Source: Streptomyces graminilatus
GTDB lineage: Bacteria > Actinomycetota > Actinomycetes > Streptomycetales > Streptomycetaceae
Direction: 5' to 3'
DNA length: 64,000 nucleotides
Assembly: GCF_001418565.1 (NCBI RefSeq)
Contig: NZ_LIQQ01000011.1
Span: forward strand, 1-64,000
A program made the translations under genes and the position numbers. The notes beneath the pieces were generated by a model. It ran no database searches and had not been told where the DNA came from. It saw only the letters and a list, made by a program, of their open reading frames with translations. Of this stretch, positions 34,077-43,207 are shown one piece after another (the first letter of the stretch is position 1; each line of letters opens with the position of its first letter).

Positions 34077-36575
34077 CTACCGGCGGCGGCCTCGTGGAAC
34101 AACCCACTCCATGCCGATCTCGTTCAGGGCCTCTACCCGGGCTTCAGCCAGCTTTCCCTGCCTGTATTCCTTGCGTTGGCGGATGACCCAAGCGCTGATC
34201 TGGACATCGTTGTGCCAGGCCTTCGGCGGGGGTCGTAGGTGGCCGTGCGTGACGTAGTAGTCCTGTGCGGCGCTCAGCCCCCGCTGCCATTCGTCGGTGT
34301 AGTGATCCCAGACGAATCCGAGTTCGTCCAGGGCCGCGATGCGTTCGGAGGACAGTACGCCGGCGCGGTTGTCCCGCCGCCTGTTGAGCACCCACGTGTG
34401 CAGGTTCACGTCGTTGACCGTGTATCCCTTCGGGACCTGGAGGTGCCCGTGCTCGGCGTGGAACGCGCGCGCGGCGGCCAGGCTGCGTTCCCAGCGGTCA
34501 TCGTGTGGATTCCACACGACGCCGAGCTGCTCCAGGGTTTCGGCCCGCTCGGGCTCGAGACTCCCTTCCCGGAATCTGTTGCGGCAGTCGTGGATCCAAG
34601 CGGACAGGTTCATGCCGTGATAGATGGTTTCCTGAGGCAGCTTGAGGTGCCCGTGCTCGGCGTGGAAGGCCCGAGCAGCCGCCAGACCGCGGTCCCAGCC
34701 CATCCCTCGCCACACGATGCCGGCCTCCTCCAGCGCCCGGATCCTGTCCGCGGGCAACGAGCCCCTCCGGTGGCGCTGGCGCTGGTTGGACAGCCAGGCC
34801 CCCAGCTTGAAGCCGTCCTCGGTCCGGTGGCTCTGCGGGATGTTGAGATGCCCGTGCTCTGCATAGAAGGCCCGGGCAACCGCCAGTGCCACGGTGAAGC
34901 GAGCGTCGAAAGGATCCCAGACCATGCCGAGCTTCTCCAGCTCATCCACATGAGCCTTGCTCAGCCACCCCCTGGCGTACGTCTTGCGCTGGAGGCTGAT
35001 CCAGGATCCCAGGCGGTAGCCCTGACCGGTCACGTACCGGGTATCGACGCTGAGGTGTCCGTGTTCGGCGTGGAAGGCGCGGGCGGCGGCCAGGCCTTCC
35101 CACCATGGGGACGTGGTCTGGCGTACCAGGAGAAGCCTGAGCCGGGCGAGCACCTTCTCGGAGACCGACGGCGGCATCACCATGGTGATCTTCGACGGCA
35201 ACTGGGGGTTATGGATGTGGTCGCTGGCCCGGTGGTGGTCCAACTCCGCTCCCAGTGGCTCGTCATGAGCCCGCAGAGCCCGCACGACCTGCCACAGCGT
35301 GGCGTAGTCCCCGGGGTCGAGATCGCCGATCTCACCGTCAGTGTCCGGGACGACCAGCGGAACGATGATGGTGGCCACTTTCCGGGCAGTTCCGGCACGG
35401 CGAAGGGCCCTGCCGACCGCCTGCACGACGTCCACAGCCGACCGCTTGGGGTGGGCGAACAGCACCGAGTCGACCGCTGGAACATCAACTCCCTCGGACA
35501 AACAACGGGCGTTGGAGATCACCGTCCATCCGTCCCCGGGCGGGTGCCGCAGATCCTCAAGGATGAGCTTGCGCTGCCGGGAGTCCATCTCCCCGTGAAT
35601 ACACCGAGCCGTCAGAGCGCCGTCGTCACCGCCCGACGGGAGCCGGGCGAGAGTCCCGGACAGCGTGCGGGCGAACTCCTGGGCCGCGGCGATCCGAGGA
35701 TGGAAGGTGATGGTCCGCCGGACACCGTAGAGCTCCCGCGCCCGCGCGAGCGCGACCTGCGCGACCAGCATCCGCAGGTCCTGGCCCCCGGGCCGCTCGA
35801 CGTACTCCCGCCCCTCGTCTCTAGCGAGGGCGCGCACCTCGGAATCGGCAATGCCCACGACGGCGAGCCGGTAGTCCTCCAGATACCCCTCGGCGATGGC
35901 ACGGGGGAAGGGGTAGGAGTACAGGACCGGGCCGAAGGCGGCTTCATCGTCCATGGACAGGACGGTGGAGTCCTCGGTTCTGGCACTGTTCACCCGGGGC
36001 GTCGCGGTCATGTAGAGACGGCGCCGCGCGGGAAGAAAGCCCGGTTCAACGAGCCGACGCGTGACGTGTTCCACCCGACCAGACAGATGGTGCGCCTCAT
36101 CGCAGATGAGAACGTCGGCCTGCGTACCGGCTGCGGAAAGCGCGGGAACAACAGCCCGCACAGCAGAGATGTACGTGCTCACGATCACGCGTCGGCCACC
36201 CCCGCCACTCCATGCAGCGATCTCGCCGGGATCGGTCGTCACCGGAACATCGAAATCCCGTACGTGGACCGCGGGGTCAGCGACGGTGTCGTCGGAGCAC
36301 ACGGCCAGAGCTTCGAACGAGACGTGCTGGCACCGCCGCCACACCATCAGGGTCTGAGCCACCAGCGCAACGGTGGGGACCAGGACCACAATCAGTCCAT
36401 CACCGGGAAGAAGCCGCTCCACCGCTCGCTGGGCGATCAGTGTCTTGCCCGACCCGCACGCCGCATGGAGCTGCCCTACGGGATGCTGGGCCAGACCGTC
36501 TGCAACAGCCGTCACCGCCTCCGCCTGGTACGGGCGGAACTCCTCGACCACGGTGTCCGTTGCTAGCACGCCCAC
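34077..36575 (-). CDS. SF2 DEAD/DEAH helicase with five helicase-associated repeats
   Basis: An 832-residue SF2 helicase. Walker A CGSGKT (near residue 41), DEAH box ICDEAHH (near 158), TATPR, then a C-terminal RecA lobe with NARCLSEGVDVP and the VQAVGRALRR motif VI. From about residue 490 there are five tandem helicase-associated repeats of about 70 residues, each with A-A-R-A-F-x-AEHGHL, then a LGxW-type segment, then LExLGxVW. The repeats are thought to bind nucleic acid. Such proteins occur in actinobacterial accessory DNA; a role in DNA maintenance or defence is unproven. The frame opens at GTG 36575. Confidence 0.85.
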   Translation of the reverse strand: MGVLATDTVVEEFRPYQAEAVTAVADGLAQHPVGQLHAACGSGKTLIAQRAVERLLPGDGLIVVLVPTVALVAQTLMVWRRCQHVSFEALAVCSDDTVADPAVHVRDFDVPVTTDPGEIAAWSGGGGRRVIVSTYISAVRAVVPALSAAGTQADVLICDEAHHLSGRVEHVTRRLVEPGFLPARRRLYMTATPRVNSARTEDSTVLSMDDEAAFGPVLYSYPFPRAIAEGYLEDYRLAVVGIADSEVRALARDEGREYVERPGGQDLRMLVAQVALARARELYGVRRTITFHPRIAAAQEFARTLSGTLARLPSGGDDGALTARCIHGEMDSRQRKLILEDLRHPPGDGWTVISNARCLSEGVDVPAVDSVLFAHPKRSAVDVVQAVGRALRRAGTARKVATIIVPLVVPDTDGEIGDLDPGDYATLWQVVRALRAHDEPLGAELDHHRASDHIHNPQLPSKITMVMPPSVSEKVLARLRLLLVRQTTSPWWEGLAAARAFHAEHGHLSVDTRYVTGQGYRLGSWISLQRKTYARGWLSKAHVDELEKLGMVWDPFDARFTVALAVARAFYAEHGHLNIPQSHRTEDGFKLGAWLSNQRQRHRRGSLPADRIRALEEAGIVWRGMGWDRGLAAARAFHAEHGHLKLPQETIYHGMNLSAWIHDCRNRFREGSLEPERAETLEQLGVVWNPHDDRWERSLAAARAFHAEHGHLQVPKGYTVNDVNLHTWVLNRRRDNRAGVLSSERIAALDELGFVWDHYTDEWQRGLSAAQDYYVTHGHLRPPPKAWHNDVQISAWVIRQRKEYRQGKLAEARVEALNEIGMEWVVPRGRRR

Positions 36576-37025
36576 GAAGCCGCGACCTCTCTCTCAGTCC
36601 GTCTGCGCGGAAAGCTCCTAGATCAGGTGGCTGAACCGCCGGTCCATCATTGCCCATTTCGCCCCTACGACGGAGCATTCTTCGGGAACGGCACTTTGGC
36701 TGTACGGCCCCTGCTGGGTACCAGCCATTGGCCTTCCGCACCGGCGGCCACGCCTCAGGACGCGCTACCCGCGTTACCCGTCTCGACTTCTCGGCACCCG
36801 TAGTCCGGCTTCTAGGCGCGGGGACGTACGAGGTTCAGGTCGCTGCCCGCGAGGGATTCTGGGAGGGGGAAGCCCATGGTCCGCACCTAACAGCATTCAG
36901 TGCAGCAATCGCGGATCCATGAGGTCCCTACCGCCTCGGTGCACTGCGAGGCAGGACGGAGCGCCGCCTTCCGTGTACTGGACACGGGGGGTAAGCTCCA
37001 CTAACCCTAGGTACGGCTGTACGAG
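36576..37025. other. Intergenic stretch, no firm gene
   Basis: A + strand frame from 36650 to 36922 (90 codons) exists but lacks a ribosome site and coding texture, and I do not support it. The region probably carries the promoter of the helicase near 36580-36650. Confidence 0.3.
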
Positions 37026-37070
37026 AGTGGCCCGTTTCCCCCCGTTACGGTCGGGGGGAAACGGGCCACT
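37026..37070 (-). terminator. 18-bp perfect hairpin after XRE/DUF397 pair
   Basis: AGTGGCCCGTTTCCCCCC pairs exactly with its complement across a 9-base loop. It lies 20 bases beyond the DUF397 stop at 37090. Confidence 0.8.
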
Positions 37071-37089
37071 CCTCATGACAGGCGTCGAT

Positions 37090-37332
37090 TCAGCTCTGGT
37101 CGAACTCGTTCCTGTTCACAGCCGCGATGAACCCGGTGAACGCCTCGGGCCCGAGCAGCAGAGCGGGACCTTCGGGGTTCTTCGAGTCACGGACGGCGAT
37201 GCCGGAGTGCGTCTGCATCACATCGGCACACTCGAAGCACTGCCCTTCGCTGCCTCCGCTGTAGGAGGACTTCTTCCAGGCCGCACCCTCGAGCTCAGAG
37301 GCCATGAGAGCACGTCCGATATTGGTGGTCAC
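37090..37332 (-). CDS. DUF397 protein
   Basis: An 80-residue DUF397 protein. The conserved core WKKSSYSGGSEGQCFECADV lies at about residues 19-38, followed by VRDSKNPEGP and the FTGFIAAV end. DUF397 proteins are encoded next to DUF5753-type XRE regulators throughout Streptomyces (for example the bldB/whiJ-like systems) and are thought to be their partners. It starts at GTG 37332, overlapping the regulator stop by four bases (GTGA). Confidence 0.88.
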   Translation of the reverse strand: MTTNIGRALMASELEGAAWKKSSYSGGSEGQCFECADVMQTHSGIAVRDSKNPEGPALLLGPEAFTGFIAAVNRNEFDQS

Positions 37333-38183
37333 TTACGCAGTCCTTCCAGGTACTCATTGAGAACATCCCGCGACTTGTCGACGGGAAGCGCAATTTCGGC
37401 GATGGCAGCGAACTCCTTCTCCAAGAAGTCCACTTGCTGCACGTCGTCGGTGTGGTTCCCACCCATGGGATTGTCGACGCTGGCCACCTTCGCCCAAGGG
37501 TGCTTGTAGGACAGGACGGTGATGGCGCCGTTTGACCCGTAGGTCGGATGAACGGTGAGGGGGATGAGCTGGAGCTCGACGTTCGACATCTCCGAGGCGT
37601 CGAGGAGCTTGCGAATCTGGTCCCGCATGATCGCAGGTCCCGACTCGAACTTGGCATGCAGTGCCGATTCGGGTACGAGAGCGTGGAGTTTGGCCGCCTT
37701 GCTGAGCACCGCCTGCCGCGCCAGCCTGATCGAAACCAGCATCTCGGCGTGTGCCGGAGAGACCGCGGTAGGCGCGCGGGTGATCATTTCCCGGACGTAC
37801 CCCGGAGATTGAAGCAAGCCCGGAACGATCACTGGATGCTGGATCTGGAGCGTCTCCGCCTCGGCTTCCAACTCAATGAAATCGAGGTAGTTCTGACCAA
37901 TGCGCCCCGCATAGGCTGCCCACCACCCTTCGCCGATGGGCTCCTCGGCGACCCTTGCGACCTCTTCGACGCCGGCTGAGTCATCCACGGCCAGCTTGCC
38001 GCAGAACTTCCGCACCTCATCGCCTGAGATCCGGTAGGTGCCTCTCTCGATGCGGCTGAGGCGAGTGGTGTCCCAGCCCATGAGCTTGGCGGCGTCGCCG
38101 GACTTCATGGTGCCGCGCCAGCGACGCAACTGACCGCCAACTCTGCGCCGTTTGATAGTCGGCGTCGCTCGCTTCTGCGTCAT
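37329..38183 (-). CDS. XRE-family regulator with DUF5753 domain
   Basis: A 284-residue regulator. The N-terminal helix-turn-helix (SGDAAKLMGWDTTRLSRIERG, about residues 28-48) is followed by a DUF5753 ligand- or partner-binding domain from about residue 100 to the end (IVPGLLQSPGYVREMI). In Streptomyces these pairs form whiJ-like switches that repress until the small partner binds. ATG 38183. Confidence 0.88.
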   Translation of the reverse strand: MTQKRATPTIKRRRVGGQLRRWRGTMKSGDAAKLMGWDTTRLSRIERGTYRISGDEVRKFCGKLAVDDSAGVEEVARVAEEPIGEGWWAAYAGRIGQNYLDFIELEAEAETLQIQHPVIVPGLLQSPGYVREMITRAPTAVSPAHAEMLVSIRLARQAVLSKAAKLHALVPESALHAKFESGPAIMRDQIRKLLDASEMSNVELQLIPLTVHPTYGSNGAITVLSYKHPWAKVASVDNPMGGNHTDDVQQVDFLEKEFAAIAEIALPVDKSRDVLNEYLEGLRK

Positions 38184-38192
38184 GGACGCAGT

Positions 38193-38220
38193 TTGACACG
38201 TCGTCGACGCTCGTAGCTAT
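38193..38220 (+). promoter_or_regulatory. Candidate sigma-70-type promoter
   Basis: TTGACA (38193-38198) and TAGCTAT (38214-38220) are spaced 15-16 bases and lie just upstream of the divergent XRE gene. They could drive the + strand gene at 38464 or act as regulator target. No other element in 38221-38463 was recognised. Confidence 0.4.
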
Positions 38221-38463
38221 GGGCACATGCGTACGGTCTTTTTGGCAATGCGGGTGACAGTATTGCGCACCGACCGCCAAAAGGAGCATGCTGAGAGTCC
38301 AGCGGGACGTGACTGTGCATCACCTCACGTTCGCCCGTTACGCATGGTTCCTACCGCTGGCCGTACAGGTCGGGCTCCATCCCGGCCGGAAGGGTCCACT
38401 GTCTGCGTCCCCCCGTCGCAGGCAGCGGACCCTTCGCCCCCTCCGACGAAGCCGGGGCCAGCA

Positions 38464-38979
38464 ATGCGCCAGAGCACCACCGCCCGATGCAAAGGGCACG
38501 AGTGGATGGACCGGGAGCGCGCCTTCCGTGAGGAACTTCATCCCGATGAGGTCCGCATCGAGGCAGACCCTCTCGTCCGGCTATTGAACGTCCGTGTCAG
38601 CACCCTCGACCACCGTCTGTCGTTGCTTCGGGAATTGGGCCGGATGCCGCGGGTGTGCCTGTACGCGCTCGCTGTAGACGGGCAGGAACCGACGCACTCC
38701 CTGAACGCGGCCCGTGACTTCGCCTTACAACAGAACTGGCAGGTCGGCGTCCACCATCACTTCACGGACCGGTTCGGTGCGACCGACCCACTGACTCGGA
38801 CGGGTTGGTCCCTGGTGCGCCATCAGATCCGTGCCGGGTACGCCGATGGCGTCGTAGCGCTCACCCACTCCGTCATCAGCCCCCATCTAGACGAGTACGC
38901 GCTTCAACTCGACCTGATCGAGCAACATCTGGGATTCGTCGCCCTCGTGACGGCCGAGACTGCGGGAGGTCAGCGGTGA
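38464..38979 (+). CDS. Resolvase-fold protein without catalytic serine
   Basis: A 171-residue protein. From about residue 60 it follows the serine-recombinase N-terminal fold: VCLYALAVDGQ (where R-V-S-T-x-x-Q is usual), SLNAARDFALQQNWQV, the F-x-D strand, then GVVALTHSVISPHLDEY where LDRLSR is expected. The catalytic Ser and most active-site Arg residues are absent and no DNA-binding tail exists, so recombinase activity is unlikely. A paralogue occurs at 47428-47886. The start could be ATG 38464, ATG 38503, or, with a long low-complexity extension, 38227. Confidence 0.55.
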   Translation: MRQSTTARCKGHEWMDRERAFREELHPDEVRIEADPLVRLLNVRVSTLDHRLSLLRELGRMPRVCLYALAVDGQEPTHSLNAARDFALQQNWQVGVHHHFTDRFGATDPLTRTGWSLVRHQIRAGYADGVVALTHSVISPHLDEYALQLDLIEQHLGFVALVTAETAGGQR

Positions 38980-39062
38980 CCGCAGGCGGCTTCCACCAGG
39001 GGCACGCCGGATTGCCCACCCCAGATACAGGAGGGGCGGGCGCTGCCCATCCGGCCGTGGCG

Positions 39063-39557
39063 TTATCCGCGGCCGGGGCGCTCGCTGGCATTGGCCCAGT
39101 AGTTCTCAAGCATCTCGCTCACCCACTTCGGGGCGTGGACCGGCCCTTGGGGGCCCATGGGCGGGAACCATCCGGCGAAGTCGAAGACCGGGGTGCCGTC
39201 GACCGCGTCGAGGTCGGTGACGTACAGGTCGTGGCCCTCGATACGTACAAGCCGGGGCTGGGAGATCGCGAGGCGGTTAGGCCGGCGGTGATTGCGGTGC
39301 GCGAACGTGCCGCTCGGCTCCCACGCGGGGTTGTTCCGCGGGCTGCGCGCATGCAGTGCGACATCGTCGGACGAACCCATGTGAAAGTGCCAGAGCACCT
39401 GGAGATGACTGAACTCGCCAAGTCCCATGAGAGTCTCAGCCGGGTAGTCCGAGTGAAGTCGGATGATCGACTCAACGCCGCCCTGGTAGTCGTCCGCCGG
39501 CGTCGCGTGGCCTCCAACCACCGTCGCGACAGACTTGATCTCCAAGGTCACGGACAT
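39063..39557 (-). CDS. TsaA/TrmO-like SAM-dependent methyltransferase-type protein
   Basis: A 164-residue protein of the TsaA/TrmO (YaeB) fold, a small beta barrel. Characteristic segments are VLWHFHMG, then GTFAHRNHRRPN and then LYVTDLDAVDGTPVFD. Members methylate N6-threonylcarbamoyl-adenosine at position 37 of tRNA or act on related metabolites. In classical TrmO the second motif is GTFATRSPxRPN, so the present sequence is a diverged form and the substrate may differ. ATG 39557. Confidence 0.75.
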   Translation of the reverse strand: MSVTLEIKSVATVVGGHATPADDYQGGVESIIRLHSDYPAETLMGLGEFSHLQVLWHFHMGSSDDVALHARSPRNNPAWEPSGTFAHRNHRRPNRLAISQPRLVRIEGHDLYVTDLDAVDGTPVFDFAGWFPPMGPQGPVHAPKWVSEMLENYWANASERPGRG

Positions 39558-39632
39558 GCCACTATCCCCTCTTGTCGGAGCTGGAAGAGCGCCCCGCAGT
39601 CTCCTGCTCCGGTGATTGTCGTCTTATCCCGG

Positions 39633-41033
39633 TCAGCCTACGTCGTGGAGAGCCGCCCGTGCTCGTTCGTCGAGCGCGGCCGCCGGGCTCCCGCCGCGGC
39701 CTTTCACCGGCGACAGGGCTCGGCGCATCTGGATCACGGCCTCGCGTGCGCGGCCGGACTGAACGCCGCTCATCGCGTCCAGAGCCTGCGACCAGGTGGC
39801 GCATGCCGCTTCGAGGTGTCCCTGGCTGACCTGGACGGCACCCAGGTAGCTGAGGGTGACCGAGTGCGTGCGGGCATGCGATTGGGCGCGACGGGTGCGA
39901 ACGCTGCGCTTGAACTCGGCCTCGGCAGCCTTGAGGTCGCCGAGGTCTCGGAGGGTGCACGCGGTTTCGTGCGCCAGGGCGGCCTCGGTGAAGAAGGAGA
40001 CGCGTCCGGGCTCTCCCGTTTCCGGGGAGCCGGCGTTAGTGAGGTCGTCCTCGGCGCGGCGCAGCGCAGACAGGGCTGCTTGCTTGCGCCCATCGGCGGC
40101 AAGGGCGCGGGCGTGGACGACGCCGAGCAGTGCCCTCTCCCGGGGAGAGGCAAGGACGTACCGGCGTTGTCCGAGGGAGCCTTCGGCGTATTCCATCGCC
40201 AAGCCGGGGTGTCCGAGGTCGACGGCCTGGTGGGCTGCGGCGCGCAGGATGTGGCCGGCGAGCGGAGCGTCATCGGCTTCCGCCGCGACGTGGAAGGCCG
40301 TCATGAAGTTCTGGCGGGCGAGCACGTGCTCCGAGGAGTCGAAAGCCATCCAGCCGGCCAGGTACTGGAGTTCACCGGCGACGGATGCCAGCTCGCGGCG
40401 GACCTGTTCGGACGGGGTGTGGCTGGCGAGGCACTCGGCTACGTCGGTGTGCAGGAAGGCGACCAGGGCGCTGCGGCCGGCGCGGCCGCCGCGACGCTGG
40501 TCTCGACTGCTGAAGAAGGCCGCCATCTCACGGAGGCTCTCTACGTCGTCCATGGTGACTGTGCGCCGGGTGAGGGCGGCCCGGGAGCGGGCCCGCTCCA
40601 GTGTCTGGTCCCACCACGCTTCCGCGGGAAGAGCGAGGCCGACTGTGGTGTAGGCGGCGTTCGCCAGAACCCGTCGGCGTTCTATGTCCATTTCGATGCT
40701 CCCGAGCTCCGCCAGTGCAGTCAACGTGTCGACGTCCCACTCGGGGGTGCTGGGCGCAGTCAACTCCATTGGGCCAAGCCCGATTTCGGCGGGAGTGACG
40801 CGGCGTCCAAGGCCTCGCGAGAGCGTCTCGCACAAGATAGAGGGCGTTCGGCCGCTGGGCCGTACGCCGCGGACCCACTGGGACACGTGCGAGCGTGTGA
40901 TGAGGGACAGCTCCGGGATGGAGTGCTCGGCCGCAACCACGCGCATCCGCGCCGCCAACTGGTCCTGCGACCAGCCAAGTTCCTGAATGACGGCTCTCAG
41001 ATGGGTGTTAGGCGTGCGCACGGTGCGTGCCAT
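39633..41033 (-). CDS. XRE-family regulator with TPR-type sensor domain
   Basis: A 466-residue regulator. The N-terminal helix-turn-helix is at about residues 18-60 (WSQDQLAARM, then TRSHVSQWVRGVRPSGRTP), with the rest built from TPR-like helical pairs (for example ALAHETACTLRDLGDLKAAE). Such proteins in Streptomyces resemble peptide- or ligand-sensing repressors. It is divergent from the gene set beginning at 41242, and the tandem repeat TTAGCGGT lies between them, so it probably controls that operon and itself. ATG 41033. Confidence 0.85.
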   Translation of the reverse strand: MARTVRTPNTHLRAVIQELGWSQDQLAARMRVVAAEHSIPELSLITRSHVSQWVRGVRPSGRTPSILCETLSRGLGRRVTPAEIGLGPMELTAPSTPEWDVDTLTALAELGSIEMDIERRRVLANAAYTTVGLALPAEAWWDQTLERARSRAALTRRTVTMDDVESLREMAAFFSSRDQRRGGRAGRSALVAFLHTDVAECLASHTPSEQVRRELASVAGELQYLAGWMAFDSSEHVLARQNFMTAFHVAAEADDAPLAGHILRAAAHQAVDLGHPGLAMEYAEGSLGQRRYVLASPRERALLGVVHARALAADGRKQAALSALRRAEDDLTNAGSPETGEPGRVSFFTEAALAHETACTLRDLGDLKAAEAEFKRSVRTRRAQSHARTHSVTLSYLGAVQVSQGHLEAACATWSQALDAMSGVQSGRAREAVIQMRRALSPVKGRGGSPAAALDERARAALHDVG

Positions 41034-41061
41034 GATGCGCCCCCTGTCTCCGAAATGATCT

Positions 41062-41078
41062 TTAGCGGTGTTAGCGGT
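41062..41078. promoter_or_regulatory. Tandem TTAGCGGT operator-like repeat
   Basis: TTAGCGGT occurs at 41062-41069 and again at 41071-41078 (9-base period) 29 bases upstream of the XRE-TPR start and in the promoter region of the + strand genes. Direct repeats at a divergent regulator promoter suggest an operator for the adjacent regulator. Confidence 0.5.
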
Positions 41079-41241
41079 ATCCGACGCTCGTCCGGCATAC
41101 CCGCGAGCGGCAATTCAAGGTTCGCTCTACGTAAAGGTATCGGCCAACGACTCCTTCGTGCTGCGGAGTTCGGCCAGCTCAGCTGTACGCAGCCCGCAAT
41201 TCAGCGCCGTTTGCTCAGCGCCAGAGCTCCAGGAGGACGTG

Positions 41242-41745
41242 ATGAGGACGATGTCTTGGCCCCCGACCACTCGTAACAAGGCCACGCTCGCGCACGCCTA
41301 CGTCAGCGTTCTGGGCTGGCCGCTCCTCGTCGACGGTGCCCTCGTGACGGGGGCGCAGGCCGACGAGCTCATGGAACACGGCCCAAGCGCCGTCGTGCAG
41401 ACCTTCGGCGAGGGCTTCGACACGGTTTCCGTACCGCGCGCCCTGGGTTCGGACGTTCTGCTGAACGTCGACCGCAGCCCCGTCACGTTCCCGAGCCTCC
41501 GAGTCGGGGACGACGTCGTGACCTTCTTGGTCGAGGCCGGAACCGGCGCGTGCCTCGCGGATATCTCCGAGGCCCGGATCGAGACCGGCGCCCTTGTGGA
41601 GCTGCCCCCGACGCCGGGGCTGCGGTGGGACACCCCGCCGTGGGACATCTACGCCGACAGCCCCACGGCGCTGGAACTCCCCCATGCCCGGGCCCTACGC
41701 AAGAGCCTCGACACGGCGCTGCGTACCCACCGCGGCCCTTCCTGA
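41242..41745 (+). CDS. Unknown protein, primase/polymerase-like N-terminal segment
   Basis: A 167-residue protein from ATG 41242 (a GTG lies directly before it). The opening AHAYVSVLGWPLLVDGAL resembles the start of bifunctional primase-polymerase small domains, where the same A-x-x-Y-x-x-x-GWP pattern occurs, but the catalytic acids of Prim-Pol are not evident. It may be a shortened, non-catalytic relative. First gene of the accessory run divergent from the XRE-TPR regulator. Confidence 0.6.
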   Translation: MRTMSWPPTTRNKATLAHAYVSVLGWPLLVDGALVTGAQADELMEHGPSAVVQTFGEGFDTVSVPRALGSDVLLNVDRSPVTFPSLRVGDDVVTFLVEAGTGACLADISEARIETGALVELPPTPGLRWDTPPWDIYADSPTALELPHARALRKSLDTALRTHRGPS

Positions 41746-41796
41746 AGGTCCTTCCTTCGTCCACCTCACCCCCTTCCCGCCGCATTGGAGGTCCTC

Positions 41797-42438
41797 ATGC
41801 CGCTCCCCCGCACAAGCGCCGCCGGCTCCGGCCCGCGCCAGGAGCGTCGAGTCGTCCTCGCGACGGGAGTTCACGGTGTAGTGGCCGGCCAGCACCACGA
41901 CGACCGCCATGTGCCGGTGCACGAATCGGCCCTTCACCGTGAGCAGACCGTGATCACCGCTCCGTCCCCCTCGGCACTCATCTCGCCGACGGGTCTCGAT
42001 GCACTCGCTCTGATGGCTCACGGAGCGGACGAGCGGGTCCTGCGCGATCAAGGTGTGTACGCCACCTGCACCGAAGCCCGCCAGAGCGTCGCGGCACTCG
42101 GACGTACCCTCACCGGAGGAGAGGCGGTCCGCTGGACCCGGATCGTGCACCTCGCGGTGGAACACGGTCTCGTCCCCGTGAACCGCACCGCCGAGGTGGC
42201 TCTGCCGCCGTGGCAGCTGGACCTGCTGCGCACCTGGGCGGGCGGCCTGTCGCTTCCGTCGTACGAGTGCCAAGCGGGCCTCACCCAGCTGGAGGCGAAG
42301 GAGCTCGCGCAGCTCCTGTGCCACCGTCTGGGGGCCTGTTCGGATCAGCACGCGGTGCTGCGCGGGCATGAGACGGGGAACCTCACCGTCGGCGAGCCGC
42401 TCACCGTGCTCTTCCACGGGGGTGAGGGGCCAGCATGA
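41797..42438 (+). CDS. Unknown protein of accessory operon
   Basis: A 213-residue protein not recognised. The C-terminal 60 residues (AGLTQLEAKELAQLLCHRLG) may form helices. No membrane segment. Its stop overlaps the next start by four bases (ATGA), so it is part of the operon. The extreme N-terminus is poorly defined; other in-frame Met codons lie downstream. Confidence 0.55.
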   Translation: MPLPRTSAAGSGPRQERRVVLATGVHGVVAGQHHDDRHVPVHESALHREQTVITAPSPSALISPTGLDALALMAHGADERVLRDQGVYATCTEARQSVAALGRTLTGGEAVRWTRIVHLAVEHGLVPVNRTAEVALPPWQLDLLRTWAGGLSLPSYECQAGLTQLEAKELAQLLCHRLGACSDQHAVLRGHETGNLTVGEPLTVLFHGGEGPA

Positions 42439-43121
42439 ACGAATCCTCGCTGCCCGCCCTGGACGAAGGGCGACCCGCGTCGGCGGTCCCGCCTCCTCCA
42501 CGCAGGCCCAGCGTGATCCCAGCGATCACGGCCTGGAGCAACGAGCAGCCCGAGAAGACTGCGCTGATCGCCCGGCCCCGGCTCGGCCTTACTTACCGGG
42601 ACGAGGTCGGCACGGACCGGGACGACGACTGCGCCCTGTGGCCTCGGATGAGGAGCATCCCGGGCAGCCGCCGGCCCGAGTTCACCCGCGTCCATCCGCT
42701 GCGCCAGCGCGAGCTGATGAGGGAGATGCTCTGCCAGGTCTGCCGCGAAGAGGCCGCGCACGACGCGCGCGGCTGGCTGTTCCTCCTTCCGGATGCCCGT
42801 GCGGACTGGGCCGGCTGGCCGGAGACGATGGCCAACGGTCACCCGCCGCTGTGCGAGGAGTGCGTCGAACCCGTGGCCGCGTTCTGTCCACACCTGGTCG
42901 GCGGTCTCGCCGTCCGCGTCAAACAGCCCGTCCTGCACGGGGTGTTCGGAACCGAGTACCGGCTCTCCCCCAACGGTCTGGTCACCATCGGTCCCAAGAC
43001 TGTGAGCTACGAAGACCCTGCGTTGGCATGGGTTCTCGCCGCCCAGATGGTCCGGGTCCTGAACGGCTGTTCCATCGACGAGCCGCTGACCGCACATCTC
43101 GCTCGGAGGGCCATGCGGTGA
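42435..43121 (+). CDS. Unknown protein with paired CxxC motifs
   Basis: A 228-residue protein translationally coupled to the preceding gene. It contains LCQVCREEAAHDARGW (about residues 99-114) and PPLCEECVEPVAAFCPHL (about 137-154), which together give enough Cys/His ligands for a zinc-binding domain. The C-terminal third is beta-rich. No family name is known to me; similar proteins recur in streptomycete phage- or plasmid-like regions. Confidence 0.65.
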   Translation: MNESSLPALDEGRPASAVPPPPRRPSVIPAITAWSNEQPEKTALIARPRLGLTYRDEVGTDRDDDCALWPRMRSIPGSRRPEFTRVHPLRQRELMREMLCQVCREEAAHDARGWLFLLPDARADWAGWPETMANGHPPLCEECVEPVAAFCPHLVGGLAVRVKQPVLHGVFGTEYRLSPNGLVTIGPKTVSYEDPALAWVLAAQMVRVLNGCSIDEPLTAHLARRAMR

Positions 43122-43207
43122 GGACCTTCCTCCGGCGCCGGCTTCGTCGGACGCCACACGCTCCGCACCCCACCGGCACTGTCATGCCCACACCTACAAG
43201 GAGTCCC

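Noticed and set aside
36650-36922. A 90-codon + strand frame after the helicase start
   Set aside because: No ribosome site, no recognisable domain and no support from its neighbours.
38227-38463. N-terminal extension of the resolvase-like gene from ATG 38227
   Set aside because: The first 79 codons are low-complexity and basic with no ribosome site; ATG 38464 fits the fold better.
38464-38979. Calling this an active serine recombinase marking an integration site
   Set aside because: The catalytic serine and the large DNA-binding part are absent, and no att-like repeat was found nearby.
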